A stretch of 64,000 nucleotides of DNA from Microbispora bryophytorum (GTDB taxonomy: Bacteria; Actinomycetota; Actinomycetes; Streptosporangiales; Streptosporangiaceae). Where the stretch lies: the NCBI RefSeq assembly GCF_006874465.1, contig NZ_VIRL01000006.1:248001-312000 (forward strand), given 5' to 3'. A program made the position numbers and the translations under genes. The notes under the pieces are model-generated. The model did no database searches. It was not told the DNA's origin and was given only the letters and a program-made list of their open reading frames with translations. How positions within the stretch are numbered: position 1 is the first letter of the stretch; each line of letters opens with the position of its first letter. Below are positions 32,634-40,574 of the stretch, piece by piece.

Positions 32634-33808
32634 GCGAGCACCCAAGGGTGCTCCTTCCTGAAGGTGTCGACCGCGGCGTCGACGACGGCGGCGTCCGGGC
32701 CGACGGCGCGGAGCAGGCCGAGATAGTCGCGGTTGGTGCCCGTCACCTCGACATGATCTCCGATCCGGCGCAGTGCCCGGTGCCACAGCCGCACGCCGCC
32801 CGCCGGCTCCGCGGGGGACGGGTCCGGCGGGGACAGGTCCGGCGGCGCGGCGGTGACCGTGCCGGACCGCTCGGCGACGAGGCTCACCACGGATCCGTAC
32901 GCCGCGCGAAGGCCGCCCAGGTCGAACGAGGACACCGGCTCGCCCGCGTGGACGCGCAGGATCCACTGGTGCAGGGGCACACCGAGCAGGTCCGCCAGCA
33001 GGAAGTCGCAGTTGTCGCCGATCAGCCGATAGTTGATCTCGATGACGCGGGGACCGTCCGGGGTCACGGCATACTCGGTGTGGCACACCCCGAAGCCGAC
33101 TCCCGCCGCATCGAGCGCGGCGCCCAGGTGGGCCAGGTGGTCCGGGTCCGGAGGCCGCCAGTCCAGGCGCTCCTCCACGAAGCGCGGCAGCGGGCCGAGC
33201 GTGGTGGCGAACCCGCCGGCGACTTCCCGGGCTGTGCCGTCGCCGAGCGTCTCCAGCGTGCGGACCGGCCCGTCGAGGAACTCCTCCGCGACCAGGACCT
33301 CCTCCGGCCGCCGCTCCCTGATCGCCGCGACGGCGGCGGCCAGCGCGTCCGGGCCGTCCACCAGCACGACGTCCTCGCTGGCCACACCCAGCGCGGGCTT
33401 GATCACGACCGGGTACGGCAGGCCCTGCGGCACCCCTCCGCCGGGCGGCAGCCGTACGGACCTGACGGGTTCGACGGCGGCGAGGGCGCGGCGGGTGAGC
33501 GCCTTGTTCTTGGCGGTGACACAGGCCCGCCAGTCCTTGCCCGGCAGGCCGAAATACCCGGCGGCGAGCGCGGTGGCGGCCTGGAGGTGGTCGGAGTTGG
33601 AGAAGATCACATCGGGCCGGTGGTGGGCGGCCACCGCGTCGATCACCGCCCTGGGGTCATGGACGTCCGCCGCCACGACGTCGTACCCCGGATACCGATC
33701 AGGCTGGTCGGTGAGTATCGTCACGTCCCAGCCCAGCGCGGCCGCGGCGGGGAGGAACCCCCCGGTCACCGAGTCGGTCGGGTTGAGCGTGGAGAGGTAC
33801 AGCCGCAC
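32630..33808 (-). CDS. ATP-grasp domain protein of the siderophore operon
   Basis: 392 residues from GTG 33808 (GGAGGG upstream). It is an ATP-grasp ligase: a pre-ATP-grasp domain, then YPVVIKPALGVASEDVVLV (ATP loop), VAEEFLDG, EYAVTPDGPRVIEINYRLIGDNCD (metal-binding Glu/Asn). ATP-grasp enzymes join a carboxylate to an amine through an acyl phosphate. It leads the operon and overlaps the first IucA/IucC gene by 4 nt. It may ligate an amino acid to the scaffold or make a building block. Most described NIS operons lack such an enzyme, so the product may be unusual. No exporter or receptor gene is adjacent. Confidence 0.88.
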   Translation of the reverse strand: MRLYLSTLNPTDSVTGGFLPAAAALGWDVTILTDQPDRYPGYDVVAADVHDPRAVIDAVAAHHRPDVIFSNSDHLQAATALAAGYFGLPGKDWRACVTAKNKALTRRALAAVEPVRSVRLPPGGGVPQGLPYPVVIKPALGVASEDVVLVDGPDALAAAVAAIRERRPEEVLVAEEFLDGPVRTLETLGDGTAREVAGGFATTLGPLPRFVEERLDWRPPDPDHLAHLGAALDAAGVGFGVCHTEYAVTPDGPRVIEINYRLIGDNCDFLLADLLGVPLHQWILRVHAGEPVSSFDLGGLRAAYGSVVSLVAERSGTVTAAPPDLSPPDPSPAEPAGGVRLWHRALRRIGDHVEVTGTNRDYLGLLRAVGPDAAVVDAAVDTFRKEHPWVLA

Positions 33809-33817
33809 CGGCCCTCC

Positions 33818-33850
33818 ATAGGTAAGGCTAACCTAAGTGAATGCATCCTA
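33818..33850 (-). promoter_or_regulatory. IdeR/DtxR-type iron box with overlapping promoter
   Basis: Positions 33818-33836 match the 19-bp IdeR/DmdR consensus at 17 of 19 positions (core AGGTAAGGCTAACCTAA). A minus-strand -10-like TAGGAT lies at 33845-33850, so the box covers the start of transcription and reaches the ribosome binding site of the ATP-grasp gene. Fe(II)-repressor binding would shut the operon when iron is sufficient (known logic of the family; assignment here inferred). Confidence 0.85.
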
Positions 33851-33931
33851 GCCGGGGACGTCGACCTTTTGACCAGGACACGGACAAGGGCGGGAAGATT
33901 GCCGGGGCGGCGGCAGTGGAAGGATGACGGC

Positions 33932-34852
33932 GTGGAAATCCCCGAAGGACTGCTCGGCCCCCTGCTCCTGTCGAGGAGCGCAATCGACAGATCGGCGGCC
34001 CTGCGCGGCGACGAGGAATGGCTGCGGAAGGCGTGGGAGGCGGAGAAGACGAGAGTCTTCCTCATCCACGACGGCCGCACGCTGGTGCGCCGCTTCACCG
34101 ACGGCGCGGCCCTGGTGCTCACGTCGCCGGCCGAGGCGCCGGAGGGCACGCGTTACCTGCTGGGCGTGGACGAGGATGGCGTGCCCTACTTCGCGGTCAA
34201 CGCCCCGCTGCCCGAGCCCCTCCAGGGCGCCGGGGACGCGGTGGGCCTGCGGGAGGCCGCGGTGCTGCTGGACGACCGCGACGCCGGGCTCCTCGTCTAC
34301 GCGGTGGCCCTGGAGGCGTGGCACGCGAGTCACGCGTACTGCCCGAGGTGCGGCGGCCCCACGGATGTCACCGCGTCGGGTCACACGCGGGTGTGCCCCC
34401 GCGACGGCAGTCAGCACTTCCCGCGGGTCGACCCCGCGGTGATCATGCTGGTGCACGACGACGAGGGCCGGATCCTGCTCGCGCGCGGCCCGGAGTGGCC
34501 GCCGGGCCGTATGTCGGTGCTCGCCGGGTTCGTCGAGCCGGGGGAGTCGCTGGAGCACGCGGTGGTCCGCGAGGTCCTGGAGGAGGTGGGCGTCGCCGTC
34601 GCCACGCCGCGGTATCTCGGCAGCCAGCCGTGGCCGTTCCCGCGCAGCCTGATGCTCGGCTTCTTCGCCCGCGCCGTCACCACCGACCTGCGTCCCGACC
34701 TGGAGGAGATCGCCGAGGCGCGCTGGCTGTCCCGGGAGGAGCTGGAGGCCCAGGTGCGCTCGGGCGACCTGGTGCTGCCCGGCCAGGTCTCGATCGCCCG
34801 GCGGCTGATCGAGACCTGGTACGGAGCGCCGATCCCCGACACCGGCTGGTGA
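33932..34852 (+). CDS. nudC: NAD+/NADH diphosphatase NudC
   Basis: 306 residues from GTG 33932 (AAGGATGACGG upstream). An N-terminal NudC-specific domain and a zinc-ribbon segment (CPRCGG and CPRDG) precede the Nudix domain. The Nudix box is GFVEPGESLEHAVVREVLEEVGV-like, and the NudC hallmark SQPWPFPRS follows it. It hydrolyses NAD(H) to NMN(H) and AMP, and in some bacteria removes NAD caps from RNA. The second zinc-ribbon half has one Cys (CPRDG) instead of the usual pair. It is divergent from the siderophore operon and convergent with mycoredoxin, with 1 nt between stops. Confidence 0.93.
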   Translation: MEIPEGLLGPLLLSRSAIDRSAALRGDEEWLRKAWEAEKTRVFLIHDGRTLVRRFTDGAALVLTSPAEAPEGTRYLLGVDEDGVPYFAVNAPLPEPLQGAGDAVGLREAAVLLDDRDAGLLVYAVALEAWHASHAYCPRCGGPTDVTASGHTRVCPRDGSQHFPRVDPAVIMLVHDDEGRILLARGPEWPPGRMSVLAGFVEPGESLEHAVVREVLEEVGVAVATPRYLGSQPWPFPRSLMLGFFARAVTTDLRPDLEEIAEARWLSREELEAQVRSGDLVLPGQVSIARRLIETWYGAPIPDTGW

Positions 34853-34853
34853 A

Positions 34854-35093
34854 TCAGCAGGCGCCTTCGAGGTGCCGCCTCACCTCGGCGACCGAGGGGT
34901 TGGTCATGGTGTGGCAGTCGGCGACCACGGTGGGGACTACCTGGTTGCCGTTGTTCACGCTCGCGACGAAATCCGCGGCGTCCGGGTGGCGCTCGATGTC
35001 GACCTCGCTGAAGACGATGCCCTCCCGGGTGAGCTGGCTCTTCAGCCGCTTGCAGGGGCCGCACCAACTCGTGGTGTAAACCGTCAGCGCCAT
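34854..35093 (-). CDS. mrx1: Mycoredoxin (glutaredoxin-like)
   Basis: 79 residues. A glutaredoxin fold with the active-site CGPC (residues 11-14), cis-proline motif VVPTV and a C-terminal TNPSVAEV helix. Mycoredoxin-1 reduces mycothiol-protein mixed disulfides in actinobacteria. Its position beside nudC and uvrD2 matches Rv3198A in M. tuberculosis, which supports the name. It starts at ATG 35093 with AAGGGACG upstream, and its stop is 1 nt from the convergent nudC stop. Confidence 0.92.
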   Translation of the reverse strand: MALTVYTTSWCGPCKRLKSQLTREGIVFSEVDIERHPDAADFVASVNNGNQVVPTVVADCHTMTNPSVAEVRRHLEGAC

Positions 35094-35169
35094 CTGTCGT
35101 CCCTTCCGTGCGCATCACTGTTGCCGAGAGCAGTCATGGCAACATCGCGAACGCCCCGCGTGTTCCCGG

Positions 35170-36189
35170 CTATTCGGCGACGCGCCCCAGCCGGGCGGTG
35201 ATCCAGGCCTGGACGGTCTCGGTGACCCCCGGCTCCCGGTACAGCGAGGAGCTGTGCTGGGTGCCGGCCATCGTCCTGACGGTCATCCGGACCCCGACGC
35301 TCGCCAGCGACTCCGCGAGCATCTCGCTCTGGTACGGCGGGACGAACTCCTCGGAGGAGTGGAGGGCGAGCATCGGCGGGTCGCCGGCCGAGGCGTGGAA
35401 CGGCACCTCCATGCTCGACCAGATGCGCGGGCACTTGGCGGGCGTGCAGCCGCCGGCCAGCTTGATGGCCGCCTTGCGCAGTTTCTGCTGTTCCTTGCTG
35501 CCGAACGCGCTGCCGTCGGCGAACGCCGACAGCGGCGAGACGGGCGGGGAGATCCCGACGACGCCGCGCAGCCCCGGCCGGCCGTCGCCGTAGGCGCCGA
35601 CGGCGGCGGCGAGATGGCCGCCGGCGGAGAACCCGACCAGGACGTAGCGGTTGGGGTCGGTGTGGAAGAACGCCGCGTGCCTGCGCAGGGCGCTGACGGC
35701 GGACAGCACGTCGGTGCGCTGCGCCGGCCAGGCCGCATCGCCCGTCAGCCGGTAGTCGAGGTTCACGACGGTGTAGCCGAGCTGGAAGTAGCCGCGGCTG
35801 ATCGACGTCATGTCCTTCTTGTCGCCCGCCGACCACCAGCCGCCGTGGATGACGAAGACGGCCGGGCGCCGCGGTCCGGCGGTGTGCCACCACACGTCCA
35901 TGGTCTGGCGCGCGTGCGAGCCGTACGCGTAGGTGCGGATCAGCGCGTCGGACGGCGTGAGGGACGGCGAGGGCGAGGCCGGAGATGACGGCGGGGGCGA
36001 CGTCCTCGCGGAGGCCGGGGACGAGGCCGAGGGCGCGGCCGAGGGGGCCGCGGACGGCGCCGGAGAAGCGGAGGGGCGGTGGACGGGGGCGCCCGCCGAG
36101 ACGGCCGCCTGGGCGTCCGGCGGGGCGATCATGAGGGCGGTGAGGGCGGCGGCGCCCATGCCTAAAGCAGTTCGGACCGCGGTGGCCAC
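35170..36189 (-). CDS. Secreted alpha/beta hydrolase (esterase/lipase-like)
   Basis: 339 residues from GTG 36189, with GGGGAGGA eight bases upstream. A signal peptide (about 1-28, ending DAQA) is followed by a Ser/Pro/Ala-rich linker (about 30-75) and a catalytic domain. The oxyanion motif is HGGWWSAG, the nucleophile elbow GFSAGGH, and the acid and His lie in the last 90 residues (SSEEFVPP and GTQHSS). This resembles the HSL/BD-FAE group that hydrolyses acetylated or short-chain esters. It is exported, so it acts at or outside the wall. It is divergent from uvrD2. Confidence 0.86.
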   Translation of the reverse strand: MATAVRTALGMGAAALTALMIAPPDAQAAVSAGAPVHRPSASPAPSAAPSAAPSASSPASARTSPPPSSPASPSPSLTPSDALIRTYAYGSHARQTMDVWWHTAGPRRPAVFVIHGGWWSAGDKKDMTSISRGYFQLGYTVVNLDYRLTGDAAWPAQRTDVLSAVSALRRHAAFFHTDPNRYVLVGFSAGGHLAAAVGAYGDGRPGLRGVVGISPPVSPLSAFADGSAFGSKEQQKLRKAAIKLAGGCTPAKCPRIWSSMEVPFHASAGDPPMLALHSSEEFVPPYQSEMLAESLASVGVRMTVRTMAGTQHSSSLYREPGVTETVQAWITARLGRVAE

Positions 36190-36264
36190 GGCGTGTTCCT
36201 CCCCGATGTCGCGTCGTGCGCCGACCGGTCGCCGGGACACGCCCGGTCGGCTGCTGGAAGGATG

Positions 36265-38361
36265 ATGCCAGTAACAACGTCCGCAACGCATGTTGGGAGC
36301 CGTTCCTTGGACGTCCTCGACGGTCTGGATCCCGAGCAGCGCGAGGTCGCCCAGGCGGTGCGCGGACCGGTGTGCGTGCTCGCCGGGGCGGGGACCGGCA
36401 AGACCCGCGCCATCACGCACCGCATCGCGTACGCCGTGCAGACCGGGGTGGTCGAGCCGCAGGGTGTGCTCGCCGTGACCTTCACGACCCGCGCGGCGGC
36501 CGAGCTGAAGCAGCGGCTGCGCGGTCTCGGGGCGCCCGGCGTGCAGGCCCGCACGTTCCACGCGGCGGCCCTGCGCCAGCTCAGCTACTTCTGGCCGCGA
36601 GTGATCGGCGGCGACCCGCCGCAGGTGGTCGAGTCGAAGCTGCCGCTGCTCGTGGAGGCGGCCAGGCGCCTGCGCAGGAACCCCGACCGCGGTGAGCTGC
36701 GCGACGTCGCGAGCGAGATCGAATGGGCGAAGGTCACCCAGATCGGCCCGGAGGACTACCCCGCCGCGGCGGTCAAGGCCCGCCGCCCCCCGCCGATCGC
36801 GCCCGAGGAGGTGGCGCGGCTGTACGAGGGGTACGAGAGCCTGCGCCGCCAGCGCAACCTGATCGACTTCGAGACGATCCTGGAGCTCACGGCGGCCGTG
36901 ATGACCGAGCACCAGGAGGTCGCGGGGCAGATCCGCCAGCAGTACCGCTACTTCGTGGTCGACGAGTTCCAGGACGTCAACCCGCTGCAGAAGCTGCTGC
37001 TCGACACCTGGCTGGGCGGGCGCGACGACGTGTGCGTGGTGGGCGACCCCAACCAGACCATCTACTCGTTCACCGGCGCGACGCCCCACTACCTGACCAA
37101 CTTCGCCGTCGAGCATCCCTCGGCGGCCGTGATCCGGCTGGTGCGCGACTACCGCTCGACCCCGCAGGTGGTCACGCTGGCCAACCGCGTCATGGCGCGC
37201 TCGCCCCACCGGCTGGAACTGACCGCCCAGCGACCCGACGGACCCGAGCCGGTCTTCACCGAGTACGACGACGAGCAGGCCGAGGCGCTCGGCGTCGCGC
37301 TCACGGTCAAGAAGCTCATGGCGGACGGCGTGCCCACCCGCGAGATCGCGGTGCTGTTCCGCATCAACGCCCAGTCGGAGGCGTACGAGCAGGCGTTCAC
37401 CGACGCCGGCGTGCCCTACCTGCTGCGCGGGGCGGAGCGGTTCTTCGAGCGCCCCGAGGTGCGCCAGGCCGTGGTGCTGCTGCGCGGCGCGGCCCGGTCG
37501 TCGGCCGACGAGCCGCTCGCGCCCGCCGTGCACGCGATCCTCTCGGGCATCGGGCTGACCGCGGAGCCGCCCGGAGGCGGCAAGGCCAGGGAGAAGTGGG
37601 AGTCGCTCAAGGCGCTCGCCGATCTGGCCGAGGACATGGCGACCGAGGGCGCCGACCTGCCGAGGTTCGTCGGCGAGCTGGAGCGCAGGGCGATGGAGCA
37701 GCACGCGCCGCCGGTCGAGGGCGTGACGCTCGCCTCCCTGCACGCCGCCAAGGGCCTGGAATGGGACGCCGTCTTCCTCGTCGGCCTCACCGACGGCATG
37801 GTCCCGATCGTCTACGCGGAGACGCCGGACCAGGTCGAGGAGGAGCGGCGGCTGCTGTACGTCGGGATCACCCGGGCCCGCGAGCACCTGCACATGTCGT
37901 GGGCGCTCGCCCGCTCGCCGGGAGGCCGCCGCGCCCGCAGGCCGTCGCGCTTCCTCGACGGGCTGTCTCCGCGTACGGCGAGCGCGGCCCGGGCCGAGCG
38001 GCCGGGAGGCGTGGGAGGGCGGGCGAAGCGGTCGGCGGTGCCGCTGCACTGCCGGATCTGCGGCAAGACGCTCTCGGCCGCGGCCGAGCAGAAGCTGGGC
38101 CGCTGCGCGACCTGCCCGGCGGACTACGACGAGGCCCTGCTCGAACGGCTCAAGGCGTGGCGGACGACGGCGGCGAAGGAGGCCAAGGTGCCGGCGTACG
38201 TCGTCTTCACGGACGTCACCCTCCAGGCCATCGCCGAGCGGGTGCCCACCTCCGAGGAGGCCCTGCTCGCGATCGCGGGAATCGGACGCGTCAAACTTGA
38301 GCGGTACGGCGACGTGGTCATCGAGCTCTGCCGCGGCGCCGATAGTGTTACCGACGAGTAA
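36265..38361 (+). CDS. uvrD2: ATP-dependent DNA helicase UvrD2
   Basis: About 698 residues; the start is ATG 36265 or 36262 behind GGAAGG. SF1A helicase: Walker A GAGTGKTR (41-48), Walker B DEFQD (233-237), GDPNQTIYSFTGA, and LHAAKGLEWDAVFLVG. Two additions identify UvrD2: a tetracysteine zinc motif (Cys596/Cys599 in CRIC, Cys614/Cys617 in CATC) and a C-terminal HRDC domain (about 630-698). Mycobacterial UvrD2 is an essential 3'-5' helicase of the DNA-damage and replication machinery. The position between mycoredoxin and whiB7 matches the mycobacterial locus. Confidence 0.93.
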   Translation: MPVTTSATHVGSRSLDVLDGLDPEQREVAQAVRGPVCVLAGAGTGKTRAITHRIAYAVQTGVVEPQGVLAVTFTTRAAAELKQRLRGLGAPGVQARTFHAAALRQLSYFWPRVIGGDPPQVVESKLPLLVEAARRLRRNPDRGELRDVASEIEWAKVTQIGPEDYPAAAVKARRPPPIAPEEVARLYEGYESLRRQRNLIDFETILELTAAVMTEHQEVAGQIRQQYRYFVVDEFQDVNPLQKLLLDTWLGGRDDVCVVGDPNQTIYSFTGATPHYLTNFAVEHPSAAVIRLVRDYRSTPQVVTLANRVMARSPHRLELTAQRPDGPEPVFTEYDDEQAEALGVALTVKKLMADGVPTREIAVLFRINAQSEAYEQAFTDAGVPYLLRGAERFFERPEVRQAVVLLRGAARSSADEPLAPAVHAILSGIGLTAEPPGGGKAREKWESLKALADLAEDMATEGADLPRFVGELERRAMEQHAPPVEGVTLASLHAAKGLEWDAVFLVGLTDGMVPIVYAETPDQVEEERRLLYVGITRAREHLHMSWALARSPGGRRARRPSRFLDGLSPRTASAARAERPGGVGGRAKRSAVPLHCRICGKTLSAAAEQKLGRCATCPADYDEALLERLKAWRTTAAKEAKVPAYVVFTDVTLQAIAERVPTSEEALLAIAGIGRVKLERYGDVVIELCRGADSVTDE

Positions 38362-38385
38362 TATCCGCGTGCGCTGGAGGCCCCC

Positions 38386-39282
38386 GTGAACTCGGCCCTG
38401 AAGGAGCTGCTGGACCTGCTCGACCTCGAACCGATCGAGCTCGACATCTTCCGGGGGCGCAGCCCGGAGGAGCGCTTCCAGCGGGTCTTCGGCGGCCAGG
38501 TGGCGGCGCAGGCGCTCGTGGCGGCCGGCCGTACGGTGCCGTCCGACCGCATGGTCCACTCGCTGCACGCCTACTTCATCCGGCCGGGGGACCCGGCCGT
38601 CCCGATCGTCTACAACGTCGATCGGGTGCGCGACGGGCGGTCGTTCACCACCCGGCGCATCACGGCCATCCAGCACGGCAAGGCGATCTTCTCGATGTCG
38701 GCGTCGTTCCACGTCCAGGAGCCGGGGGTGAGCCACCAGGCCGCGCGCATGCCGCGGGTGCCGGACCCCGAGACCCTGCCGACCTTCCAGGAGCGGATGT
38801 TCGACGTCGTGGGCGAGGAGCCGGGCTGGCGCGAGCTGCTGGCCAAGCCGCGCCCGGTGGACGCGCGATATGTGAACGCGCTGACGTGGGAGGCCGCCCA
38901 CGACCCCGCCCTGGTCACCCCCGAGAACAACGTCTGGTTCCGGTACGACGCCGACCTGCCCGACGACCCGCTGCTGCACGTCGTGCTCGCGGCCTACGCC
39001 AGCGACTTCACGCTGGTGGACACCGTGCTGCTGGCCCACGGGCTCGCCTGGGGGTCCTCGGCGGTGTCCGGCGCGTCACTGGACCACGCGATGTGGTTCC
39101 ACCGGCCCTTCCGGGCCGACGAATGGCTGCTGTACGCCCAGGAGTCGCCCTGGTCGGGGGAGGCGCGCGGGCTCGCCCGCGGGCAGATGTTCACCGCCGC
39201 CGGCGAACTCGTCGTTTCCGTGGTCCAGGAGTGCCTCATCCGGGTGTCGCCCGCGTTGCATCCCGATGTCACGAAGTCGTGA
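38386..39282 (+). CDS. tesB: Acyl-CoA thioesterase II (TesB)
   Basis: 298 residues from GTG 38386 (TGGAGG upstream). It is a double hot-dog thioesterase: N-terminal repeat with FGGQVAAQALVAA and LHAYFIRPGDP, C-terminal repeat with DFTLVDTVLLAHG, ASLDHAMWFHRPFRADEWLLY and the catalytic Asp/Gln/Thr set of TesB. It hydrolyses medium- to long-chain acyl-CoA in the cytoplasm. It lies 24 nt after uvrD2, so probably in the same transcript. Its end is followed by the AT-rich whiB7 control region. Confidence 0.93.
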   Translation: MNSALKELLDLLDLEPIELDIFRGRSPEERFQRVFGGQVAAQALVAAGRTVPSDRMVHSLHAYFIRPGDPAVPIVYNVDRVRDGRSFTTRRITAIQHGKAIFSMSASFHVQEPGVSHQAARMPRVPDPETLPTFQERMFDVVGEEPGWRELLAKPRPVDARYVNALTWEAAHDPALVTPENNVWFRYDADLPDDPLLHVVLAAYASDFTLVDTVLLAHGLAWGSSAVSGASLDHAMWFHRPFRADEWLLYAQESPWSGEARGLARGQMFTAAGELVVSVVQECLIRVSPALHPDVTKS

Positions 39283-39283
39283 A

Positions 39284-39332
39284 AATCGCAGGTAGAAAAT
39301 AGGTTGCCCGCCCTGCTGCGGCGGTTTAGGGT
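39284..39332 (+). promoter_or_regulatory. whiB7 promoter with upstream AT-rich activator site
   Basis: The -35-like TTGCCC (39304-39309) and -10 TAGGGT (39327-39332) are spaced by 17 bp. Directly upstream is an AT-rich block (GAAAATCGC and AGAAAATAGG, 39280-39303). WhiB7 is known to bind such AT-rich DNA next to the -35 through its AT-hook together with SigA, so this fits autoactivation. Confidence 0.7.
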
Positions 39333-39394
39333 CTTGGACAAGTCAGCCGGACGCTCGGGTCCGGCGCGAGCGAATTGAGATGGAGGTGAGTCCA

Positions 39395-39688
39395 GTGAGG
39401 AACATGACGACGTCCCGCACGCTGTGGCTCGCCTCCGCATGCCCGGCCGCCACTGTCACGCCGACGCGCAAACTGCGGCGTGACGAGGCCGCTCCTGCCC
39501 AGGCTCTGGTCACCGGAGTCGCGGGCTCGGCCGCCTTCGGCGTGCTCGCCCGTACGGCCCGCCACGGCAACCCCGCTCACCGCCCGGTTTATGTGAACCG
39601 GCCGATGAGTGATGAGCAGATCCGCACCGCCGCTCGCGGCGGTGCGCAGGGTCCGCACCACGCCTGGAGAGAACCAGTCATACCCTGA
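39395..39688 (+). CDS. Leader ORF upstream of whiB7
   Basis: 97 residues from GTG 39395, behind a strong GGAGGTGA. It begins VRNMTTSRTLWLASACPAA and is Arg/Ala/Thr-rich with no domain I recognise. It ends 15 nt before the attenuator hairpin (39704). Leader ORFs control whiB7/wblC by attenuation in mycobacteria and Streptomyces: normal translation allows termination, and slowed ribosomes relieve it. A strong hairpin (39623-39646, 10 bp, CTCG loop) lies inside its 3' half. It probably acts as a sensor of translation; whether the peptide itself has a role is unknown. Confidence 0.55.
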   Translation: MRNMTTSRTLWLASACPAATVTPTRKLRRDEAAPAQALVTGVAGSAAFGVLARTARHGNPAHRPVYVNRPMSDEQIRTAARGGAQGPHHAWREPVIP

Positions 39689-39742
39689 CCGGTCTCCACC
39701 TCCAGGCCGCGGATCCACACCAGGATCCGCGGCCTTCTTGTT
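39663..39742 (+). terminator. Transcription attenuator of whiB7
   Basis: A perfect 13-bp stem (AGGCCGCGGATCC and complement, 39704-39735) with a 6-nt loop and a T-rich tail (TCTTGTTT) lies 75 nt before the whiB7 start. A competing pairing exists: CCTGGA (39663-39668) complements TCCAGG (39701-39706), which includes the base of the terminator stem. The leader ORF stop (39686-39688) lies between, so a ribosome there would block the competitor and let the terminator form. Confidence 0.75.
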
Positions 39743-39809
39743 TGTCGGCCACGAATCCACACCCCGCAACGAGGACACCCAGACCAATCCATTCGAAGAG
39801 GTGACGCAG

Positions 39810-40073
39810 ATGGCGGCCCCGGTCATGGACCTGATCGAAGCCGAGATCCCCTGCCGTACCGAGCCCGACCTGTGGTTCGCCGAGTCCCCCGAGGACGTGG
39901 AGTTCGCCAAGGCGCTCTGCGGCGGCTGCCCGATCCAGAAGGCCTGCCTGGCCCGCGCGCTGGAGCGCGAGGAGCCGTGGGGCGTCTGGGGCGGGGAGCT
40001 CATCCTGCGGGGGGTCGTCGTGCCCCGCAAGCGCCCCCGCGGGCGCCCGCGCAAGTCCCCCGTCGCTGCCTGA
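39810..40073 (+). CDS. whiB7: WhiB7-type (WblC) transcriptional regulator
   Basis: 87 residues from ATG 39810 (GAGGTGA five bases upstream). The four iron-sulfur cysteines are Cys15, Cys37, Cys40 and Cys46 (CGGC spacing), followed by the WhiB signature EPWGVWGGE (55-63). A C-terminal AT-hook (RGRP at 77-80 in a KRPRGRPRK tract) separates WhiB7 from other Wbl proteins. It partners with SigA to activate intrinsic antibiotic-resistance genes after translation stress. Control by the upstream AT-rich promoter and attenuator is visible here. Confidence 0.93.
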   Translation: MAAPVMDLIEAEIPCRTEPDLWFAESPEDVEFAKALCGGCPIQKACLARALEREEPWGVWGGELILRGVVVPRKRPRGRPRKSPVAA

Positions 40074-40110
40074 CCAGCAACCACAGCAATTCCGGAAGGA
40101 ACCGATCCAG

Positions 40111-40293
40111 ATGAGCATCTCCCCGATCACCGCCCTGTATCTGCATCAAGAACTGGCGCATGAGCGAATACGAACCCTCCACCGAGAGGCGGCTGAGGAG
40201 CGGCTGGCCGGCCGGATCAGGAGCGTGCAGAGGGCACGCCGGCAGGCCGAGCGCGCGTCCCGGCGGCTGTCTTCCGCGCTGGCGCGAATGTGA
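40111..40293 (+). CDS. Small basic helical protein downstream of whiB7
   Basis: 60 residues, ATG 40111 with GGAAGGA upstream, 37 nt after whiB7 and before the terminator at 40333-40366, so probably in the same transcript. The sequence is Arg/Ala/Glu-rich (ERIRTLHREAAEERLAGRI, QRARRQAERASRR) and should form one long amphipathic helix. It could be an RNA- or protein-binding small protein induced with WhiB7; no family is recognised. Confidence 0.65.
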   Translation: MSISPITALYLHQELAHERIRTLHREAAEERLAGRIRSVQRARRQAERASRRLSSALARM

Positions 40294-40332
40294 CGCGAGC
40301 CTGACGCGCCACCAATGGTGTGATCCGATGAC

Positions 40333-40366
40333 GAAGGCCCGGGCCCGGTGAACGGCCCGGGCCTTC
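40333..40366 (+). terminator. Terminator of the whiB7 transcript
   Basis: Perfect 13-bp inverted repeat (GAAGGCCCGGGCC and complement) with an 8-nt loop, 40 nt after the 60-residue gene. It has no T-tract on the + strand beyond TTC. Confidence 0.65.
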
Positions 40367-40367
40367 G

Positions 40368-40438
40368 GCCGTTCTCGTGTGGGCGTTCTCGTGAAGGCCG
40401 TTCTCGTGTGGCCGGTCTCGTATGGCTGTGCTCGTAAA
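40368..40438. repeat. Five imperfect 14-15-nt tandem repeats
   Basis: Units of the form GCCGTTCTCGTGTG follow each other from 40368 to 40438, the last two more diverged. They lie between the whiB7 terminator and the secreted protein gene at 40575; no coding role is seen. Confidence 0.6.
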
Positions 40439-40574
40439 AAGGAGATCACCGAACGCACAGAAGATCGCCTGTCGCGGGAGCCGGAGAGGATCACGGGGTA
40501 TGAGCCGGGCGCCGCCGGGGTTTGCGGGCCACGGGCGGCGCTGAAGCGATGCGCGAGCGGTGGGTGGGACTTGG

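Noticed and set aside
35170-39039. A 1289-codon open frame on the minus strand opposite uvrD2 and tesB
   Set aside because: Only its last 339 codons (from GTG 36189, with ribosome binding site and signal peptide) form a real gene. The rest is a GC-rich shadow of uvrD2 and tesB.
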